A stretch of DNA of 64,000 nucleotides from Panax quinquefolius. Taxonomy: Eukaryota > Streptophyta > Magnoliopsida > Apiales > Araliaceae. The notes below the pieces were generated by a model. The model worked only from the letters and a program-made list of their open reading frames with translations. It did not search any database and had not been told where the DNA came from. Where the stretch lies: contig CM035168.1 of NCBI GenBank assembly GCA_020205615.1, positions 8,560,237 to 8,624,236 of the forward strand, in the 5' to 3' direction. The position numbers and the translations under genes were made by a program. This document shows, piece by piece, positions 56,907-64,000 of the stretch (the stretch's first letter is position 1; every line of letters starts with the position of its first letter).

Positions 56907-59522
56907 TGTAAGACCCCAACTTTTATGAATAAAGATGAATTTTCTATAATTATAATTTTTGAATGAATTTGATATAATGTTATAGTTGTGGGTAATATTT
57001 ATAAATTTTGCAAAAATCACGTGAGTTATATAATATTCGATTGGTTAGGGAATATTCGTTTTAACGGGGAATATTAAATGCGACAAGACAATCATTAATT
57101 GGACCCCACAACCGGAATTATCATCGGATTAAGAAAATGAAAAAATATTTTATGAAAATAACGGCAAAAGTTTTACCGTTAATCTGTTGAAACACCTAGT
57201 GTTAAAGAAATGCAGAATAATACTGCGTGGTTGCATAGTAGCGCACCAGGTATTGATTATTGATGCTTACGTGAGAAGTCATTCGGTTTTATTCAATTAT
57301 TGTCGATATTTTATATATTATTAAATCAATAATTGAGGATGACAGAGTTATTAATATTATTATTTGCATTATTAACGATGTAGTAAGTTCGCCAAGGAGA
57401 GGTTTGGTCACCTAATTATGCGGCGCGATAGGGAGAAATCCTTATTGGAAAGCCCTCTTTCTTAGGAACGACACCAAGTCGATTAATAGTGTGAATAATA
57501 ATAATGATGATGAAGTTTTGTTTTATTAGTATTATTAATGTAATAAAGCGAAAAAGTTTTTATATAAAATGTAATACTTTTATAAAGTTATTCGTTTTAT
57601 TTGGCAAATAGTAAATTTTTTTATATAAAACAAAATACTTTTATAAAGTTATCTGCTTTATTAGACAATAATTAGAATATATTATATTTTATTATGCATA
57701 GTATTTGCATAGTGCTGCGTAGTAGTGTTTAGATAGTAAAATTTGTTTAAGAGTTATTCGTTTTATTAGATTATAAATAGAATATATTATATTTTATTGT
57801 AATCCAATCTGACCGTCTAGTTTAAAGTAAATCGATCTGAATAGTTCATGGATTGGTTACTTATTCACCATTCTTCATAAATAGAAGCTCATTCCTTCAT
57901 TATTTCTTACAATTCAATTGAAACTCTAGAGAGAAAAATTGTAGAGAGAATTATTCTTCTATCTTGGCGTATTTCTTTAGCGTTTAAGAAAGCTTTGAAG
58001 CGTAGTGGAAGTTTCTTCAAGTATATCCCCGCCTACTTAGTCGAGAGTACTCTTCTTTATAAGGTAAGGGTATTTTTTTTTCATATTCATGAAGAGAACT
58101 TCATTATTCCATTCTTTATTATTCTATTAGAATAACTTTTGTATCGCTGTGATCCCTATACTTGGTGATTTACATTGTTATTTTATTCTTTATTATTCTG
58201 TTGGAACATCACATGCATGCGTTTTTTTACGCTGACACGGTTCCGCTCTTTATTATTCTGTTGGAATATCCTCGTCTGCATGCATTTTGTACGGACTGGT
58301 TTCGCTTTTCTTATTACATTGGAATATCACATGCATGCATTTTACTGGCCGGACTGGTTCCGCTCTTTATTATTACATTGGAATATCACGTGCATGCGTT
58401 TCATGGACCGATTCCGATTATTATTTATTATTACATTGGAATAACCTGCCTATGCTAAATACCGTATGCATGGTGATTTCTTTTGTTATTCAATTCTTTA
58501 TTATACTCAGTTGGTTAAAGTTTTGATTTCTATACTCCATGAAATTGGTGGAATATCCTTGATATTTGTGCTTCTTCCAGTATCTTTTCGTGGAAATATT
58601 CTTCTGAGCATTCTTATATTTTACTCTACAAAGAAGTATCATGTTGACAATTTGGATGTTATTAGTTCCTGGATAAATTAATTCTTGAACTTGTTTTATT
58701 GAATTCTTATATTACTGTCATCATCCTCATATTTATATTTTGTTGAAAGTCATCTGTGGCTTGTGGTGCATAGATGGACTTGGTATGATTATGACCAGGG
58801 ATTATTCGGTGTAATCATGACCATAATGTTACAAATGATGTGATAAAAGTCATCATTGGCCCGTAGTGCATTGATGGACAGTTGTTGGCATGATCATGAC
58901 CATTGATAAATACACGAATATCCTTGGCCCGTAGTGCATGGATAATTTATGATTGTGATACTTATGAATATCCTTGGTCGTAGTGCAGGGATGAGGTGGA
59001 TTATTTATTAAGCTGAGTCCCAGCGATAAAAGTGATGAAAACCTTTTAAATCATAAAAGATAGTAGATTTTATTCTCTACTTGACTCTTTTAATGGATTG
59101 CATGTTCCGTCTATGATTAAATTTGATGTCTATTGTATTTTATCGGTTTAACCTTTGTTGAAGACTAATGATAATTTATTCTCGCATTATCTTAGTCATA
59201 ATATTTCTTCTTCGGGCTAGTTGAGCTCACCTTTTCTTTCAATCACTGTTCTCTTCAAGAAATGAGAACGTGGCGGGACTAGTCGAGGAGCTGAGTGTGA
59301 CGGTCCGGATGATAGTATTATTAGTAGTCCTCACTATTATGTTAAATAGTGTAATAATAAATGTAATGAGGACTTATTCTGAGAGTGGATATTATCTAGA
59401 AGACAATATTTATATTAAAACTCACAACTTTTTTATTGTATATTAAAGATTGTATTTGTATTCTGTACCATGTATTTGGCGACTTAGAATAGGTGATGTA
59501 TACCTATTTTGGGGGCATCACA
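56907..59522 (+). repeat. Family B gypsy 5' LTR
   Basis: 2616 bp, from TGTAAGACCCCAACTTTTAT to TTTTGGGGGCATCACA, followed by a primer binding site. It shares family B features with the solo LTR at 10246-35604: the TTATTCTGTTGGAATA tandem array (58180-58500), a TATA-like ATAAATAGAAGC (57880 on) and a short ATCCTTGGCCCGTAGTGCAT variant of the hairpin module (58740-59000). Confidence 0.85.
58180..58500. repeat. Tandem array with CATGCATG elements in family B LTR
   Basis: About five units of 55-65 bp share TTATTATTCTGTTGGAATAT or TTATTACATTGGAATATCAC followed by ATGCATGC words. CATGCATG is the RY element bound by B3-domain factors in seeds; here its function is inferred only. Frames through this array are artefacts. 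Confidence 0.75.
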
Positions 59523-59524
59523 GT

Positions 59525-59536
59525 TGGTATCATAGC
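59525..59536 (+). promoter_or_regulatory. Primer binding site after family B LTR
   Basis: TGGTATCATAGC, two bases after the LTR end, is one base away from the initiator tRNA-Met site TGGTATCAGAGC. Confidence 0.8.
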
Positions 59537-59708
59537 TTAGGGATATGATCCCTGGCTAAGATGTAAGACAAGAACTAGGAGGGGAGAGACGGGAAATTTC
59601 TTCGCTAGTATGACCTACTTAAGTTTATTTGGTATTTAATTGGTTGGTCAGAGTATAGGGATAATATGTGATATTTAATTAACCCTTATTTTGTGGCAGT
59701 ATTTGAAA

Positions 59709-59999
59709 ATGGCATCCGAGAATGTTGAGAACATCAATGGAGCACAGGAGACCGTTGAGTCTCCACAGATCAATAACCAGGACAATGTGTATAAGGAAGG
59801 CGACAATCCTTATGCAAACAACAACACTGGCCAAATGATGAACGATGGAATGTTCCGAGGCTTCATGCATTTCACATGACATCGAGTGAGGCGGCTCCGT
59901 CCAAAATACGTGTGGAAACACTGGCAACTCTCGACGGTCGGTCGCACCGCCAAATGCTTCAAGAGGCTGGGACCACCGGAGAGTTTTAGAGAGCCAAAA
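59709..59999 (+). pseudogene. Truncated gypsy gag N-terminus
   Basis: ATG at 59709 opens a frame of 56 residues (MASENVENINGAQETVESPQ; then MMNDGMFRGFMHF) clearly related to the gag start of the element at 11964. A stop at 59877-59879 ends it, but a frame-shifted remnant (TAKCFKRLGPPE) continues to about 59999, where it abuts the next LTR. About 95% of gag-pol is absent from this side. Confidence 0.85.
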
Positions 60000-62900
60000 C
60001 CGTAAGACCGAATTTTATGAAATAAAAGTATTCAATTTTTCTATTCAATGGTTGGTTAAATTGATAAAAGTTAAAGTTAAGGGTGATATATGAAATTTTT
60101 TTCAAAATAAGCAAGGGGGGTATAAAGTATTCATTATTGTCGGGAATATTCGTTTGGTCGTGGAATATTCTTTACATCGGGGAATATTAAATGCGGCCAG
60201 CGTGACCATGTGTGGGCCCCAAATGTGAAAAAGCGATTGGATGAAGAAAACGACAAATATAAGTTGGTTAAAAATAACTTGCAGTGGTTATTCATCAATT
60301 AAGATCGTTGGAATACCCGTTGGTTAAAATACAAGAATGATGTCTGGCGTGGTTGCACAAGACACTTGCAGTATTACAGATGTATTGTTGAAATTATTGA
60401 TCCTTACGTGAAAGGCACTACTCGATAATTTTCACGATGAATTCTTGCTCAATATTTTATTTTATTGATTCAATAATTCTTTGCGTTGATATTTTATATT
60501 ATTGTTGTTCAATAATTGTCACTACACAAGATTTCCCATTATCGGATCAATAATTCATATTATTTGAATAATATTATTAGATAACATTATTGGCAATGTC
60601 TAGAAAGTTACATCGAGGAGAGGTTTGGTCACCTAATTGCGGCGCCAAGATGAGGAGAAATCCTTATCGGAAAGCCCCTCTTTCACAGGAACTACTGGTT
60701 GTCATAATTGTGATTACGTAATATTATTTGTGAATAATTAATTATTGATTCATATGATAAGAAAATATTTATTTGATGTGGATATAAATGATGGATTTAT
60801 TTATGTGGTTATAAGTGAAGGAATTAATGATGAGGTGTTTTATCGGTATTTGTCGAAATAGAGAACAAAATATGGGATTTTCGGAAAAATTAGTTTATTA
60901 CTTGATTTTGTAAAATCCATAACTCTTTAATAATATAATGAGTTAAGAGATGAGCCATATATCAAAAGAAAGCCCTAGAAGTAAACTAACTCAGAGAAAT
61001 TTGAATCACCCAAAAATTCTTTGTAGATATTTTGTGGTGAAATTTTGAATGAAATCGGTCCGAAGGACTAATAGTCCGAAAAATCGGTGTTCTTCACTAT
61101 ATTATGTGAGTTATAAATTTTGATCCGACCGTTGGATCGTTGTAATTTTGGATATGTTATACATATATAAGTTGAGTATATGTCCACAAATTTTGAACCG
61201 TTAAAAATGCACGAATGATTTGTTATGAATTTTAAGAGGTGTATGATTAGGAAATTAGGGTTATAATTGGTTTTGGTGGAAAATTCTAGAATTGAGTGGG
61301 CCCCACTCTTGGTTGTTGGGGAAGATGGCTGATTTTTGGTGGGTGTAATAGTAGCAATGTAAAAAGCCATCGTGTAGTTGGTCAAGTCTGCTTGACGTTA
61401 ACATTTTCCTATAAATAGAGGGCTAAGTTAGAATTGAAAATCACACCAGAATTCATAAGTTTTCTCTCTTTTTCTCTCTAGATTATCGAGTGTATTTTGT
61501 GAGTATTTAGATACTTGGTGAGTTCTGTTCAGTACAAGTTTCATTCAGCATCACTTCCGACCTTTCCTTCCGAAGTACTGATTCTTTGAGGTAAGGGATA
61601 GTAAGGGATATTATTTTTTTGTAATGATATTATTTCTTCAATATCATTATGCTTTGAAATGTTGATCTGAAGTTTTTATCAAATTTGGAACTTTTTCATA
61701 TCAGAGTTACTATTCATGGGTTCTTATTCACGAGTTACTATTCACGAGTTCTTATTAATGAGTTCTTATTCACGAGTTACTATTCACGAGTACTATTAAT
61801 GAAGCGTGAAGATGTTTTTTGTGGAATTTCTATCTTTTGGTGTCGAGTTACTATTCACGTGATATCACGGCACTATTCACGTATCTGACACTTTATTCAC
61901 GAATACGGCACTATTCACCTAGAAAATGAAAATTTTTCTTTTTAAATAAAAATATCTATTCGGATACTAGCTTTGATTGTATCCATGTTTTTTGATCATT
62001 CTTGAATTTTACACCACTAGGATTATTTTGAGGTATTTTGGATGTATAGATTAGGAGTTATGGATTTTATGAGAAAAGACTATTTTAAAAGTAACTATTT
62101 ATAACTCCTTGCGGTTAACTCCAAAATTGATAAAATTTTTATTGAGAGTACATCTATATAATATCGATTGTACTCTGTGAATTTCGAATTTTTGGATAAA
62201 AGTACAATTTATGATAAATGTTTAAATATTCTATTGGTTTTGGCCATATGAAAAATAGTAAATGAATTTTAAAATTTCGAGAAAATATATATTCAATATG
62301 GGACTATTTTATGCTAAATTCGGAAAAAGAAATATTTTAGAATCGATTTGGTATTTTTCATGAAAATGTTCTAGTTATGAGTAAATGAATTAAATATGTT
62401 ATGTGAAGTAAGAAAATTGGAAAATATGATTTATTGGCTTGAGAATCATATATGAGATATATCTGATTTTTATGAGGGTTTTGGTTAATGATGATGAAAT
62501 CTTATGAGTTTGGCATTTTATGATGATTAAATGCATTAATTAGTAAAGTGTAAACAATTTAATTAAATTGTTTATAAGTTTGAAATGATTAAAATATTAT
62601 TATAATATTAATAATATTAGATTATGAGATTTCTAAGTGATTTATAACATTTGGATTAAGGTGTTATAAATATGGATATGAATTTTATTATGAAACTTTA
62701 TCTTTTAGTATCGAGGAGTTACTATGCACGTTATACGGGACTATGTATTTTATCACGAAGTCTTATTCACAACAAATTGGTTTCTTCTCCGACCAAATTA
62801 TCTTTGATTTATGAATCTTACTCTTGAAATTAAAACCATGTTTTGATTATATTATTTTTATATAACATTCTTATAACCCTAATGATGATATTTCTCTTTG

Positions 62901-64000
62901 ACTTGAGTGTAAAGATGGGTAGATTATTGGTATGATCGTGACCATGGGTTCTCTTTGGCCGATGGTGCAAAAGTTGAATTGTTGGTTGGTATGATCATGA
63001 CCATTGAATTTACAATTGAATATTTTTAGCTTAAGTGCAAAGGTGAATTGATCAACATGGTTATAATTATTGTTATATAACTTCCGAAATGATTATGTAT
63101 TTATTTGAGATATGAATATCTTTGGCCCGTAGTCTGCAGATGATGGCTTGTGATGAATATCTTTGCTTTGTGGTCAAAGATGAATTATTGATGAATATCT
63201 TTGGCTCGTAATGCAAAGATGACTGTTGTTGAATATCTTTGCTTTGTAGTGCAAAGATGAATTATTGATGAATATCTTTGGCTCGTAATGCAAAGATGAC
63301 TGTTGTTGAATATCTTTGCTTTTGTAGTGTAAAGATGAATTATTGATGAATATCTTTGGCTCGTAATGCAAAGATGACCTATTGTTGAATATCTTTGCTT
63401 TGTAGTGCAAAGATGAATTATTGATGAATATCTTTGGCTCGTAATGCAAAGATGACTGTTGTTGAATATCTTTAGCACCGTAGTGTAAAGATGAGCTGTT
63501 GATGAATATCTTTGACGCGTGGTGCAAAGATGAATTTATTAGAATGATTATGAGCAGAGAACCGTGATTTGGTATAACCATGATATTTGATGTTTCGAGG
63601 TAAAGACGGTGATGAAAATTATCTTCGTCACCGGATGAGAAGAGAATTTAGAATCACAATTATGATTATGAGTTATTCATATGATTGTGGAAAGGAACCT
63701 GTTGATTGATGTTACTGAGGATAAAATATTGTTGGTGGACTTTTAACGTGGAGAAGACAATAGACTTTATAGTCTATTTAACTCTTCTAATGGATTGCTC
63801 ATTCACGCTAAACTATGGTTGAAAAGTTTTATCATCTACCATATGTTCTAAATCTACGATTTATTATTGATGAAGACTATTGATAATTTATTTATCTTTA
63901 GTCATAATATTCTTTATTGAGCTAGTTGTGCTCACCCTTTTGTTTCACAATTCCTTTCGTAATAAAAGTGTAAATTTGGGTCGAAGCGGGGATAGCGAGG
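60000..64000 (+). repeat. Long mosaic gypsy LTR, runs off the window
   Basis: The start is degenerate (CGTAAGACCGAATTTTATGA) and resembles family B for about 110 bp. It is then closely family A (60120-60860, 61100-62040), but with about 230 bp extra at 60860-61090 and about 650 bp extra at 62040-62690. It shows a TATA box (61410-61417), TTACTATTCACGAG repeats (61705-61790), an expanded hairpin minisatellite (62880-63540) and the GAGCTAGTTGTGCTCACC block (63920). At more than 4.0 kb it is longer than any other LTR here. It may be a 3' LTR joined by deletion, or a separate LTR inserted into the gag stump. Confidence 0.75.
63120..63540. repeat. Expanded hairpin minisatellite in the mosaic LTR
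   Basis: Four copies of a 77-78 bp dimer start at 63193, 63270, 63348 and 63426, plus diverged flanking units. Each half has the form GAATATCTTTGGCTCGTAAT followed by GCAAAGATGA, so CTTTG and CAAAG pair in every unit. Two long minus-strand frames rich in His/Tyr/Ser here are created by the repeat period. Confidence 0.85.

Noticed and set aside
58162..58526. Three overlapping frames of 79-98 codons in a family B LTR
   Set aside because: The tandem LTR units keep several frames open at once. The region is LTR leader sequence.
63174..63581. Long minus-strand reading frames (97 and 135 codons) with repeated His/Tyr/Ser units
   Set aside because: They follow the 77-78 bp minisatellite of the LTR, and both overlapping frames are equally open. 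There is no independent evidence of a protein.
1..64000. CRISPR arrays, rRNA, tRNA or bacterial-type operons
   Set aside because: Tandem repeats here are LTR minisatellites without uniform spacers, and the tRNA-like words are retrotransposon primer binding sites. The window is plant nuclear DNA.

Overview
This is a stretch of nuclear DNA from a flowering plant, probably a eudicot. It is AT-rich and contains one spliced, intron-bearing amino acid transporter gene; nearly everything else is transposable elements of plant families: Ty3/gypsy Tekay-type chromoviruses, a Sirevirus-type Ty1/copia element, Mutator-like and Stowaway-like short elements, and long foldbacks. Nothing in the sequence allows the species to be named. 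No rRNA, tRNA or CRISPR locus was seen.

Layout. (1) 1-786: terminal part of a probable Mutator-like element. (2) 1031-1509: long imperfect palindrome. (3) 1610-6793: four-layer nest, in which a Stowaway-like MITE holds a second MITE, which holds a gypsy solo LTR with 5-bp target duplications GGTAT, which holds a second, copia-like solo LTR. (4) 7166-9618: G-rich tract, a small MITE with an 11-bp duplication, a CCTGA minisatellite and a 1.1-kb Mutator-like foldback with a 9-bp duplication. (5) 10246-35604: three-layer nest. A gypsy 'family B' solo LTR (duplication GTTTT) holds a complete minus-strand gypsy element (11964-33943, duplication TCCAC), whose 5' LTR holds a 12.2-kb minus-strand copia element (19666-31883, duplication GAATA). 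The copia element carries a third, env-like ORF 3' of pol. (6) 35722-36992: 1.2-kb foldback bounded by two TA microsatellites. (7) 38387-56279, minus strand: a five-exon gene of the AVT6/SLC38-like vacuolar amino acid transporter family. Its reading frame is intact (449 codons plus stop) and all splice sites are GT-AG. Intron 3 is about 15 kb because it holds a 9.46-kb plus-strand gypsy element (duplication TGGAT), a MITE, a TRIM-like LTR and an older decayed gypsy element. (8) 56486-56823: two small hairpins upstream of the transporter. (9) 56907-64000: family B LTR, primer binding site and gag stump, running straight into a second, mosaic LTR that leaves the window.

The only gene that looks functional for the plant is the transporter. 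All gag, pol and env-like frames are broken. Two kinds of damage are visible. The nested gypsy copy has an in-frame series of C-to-T type stops, as expected from methylcytosine deamination. The copy inside the transporter intron differs between its own two LTRs mostly by small indels at CG-rich motifs, which may partly be a sequencing artefact. The most unusual signals are a CTACGAT-type motif, on both strands, scattered through LTRs and coding DNA of the copia element only, and tandem hairpin minisatellites inside the gypsy LTRs whose copy number differs from element to element.
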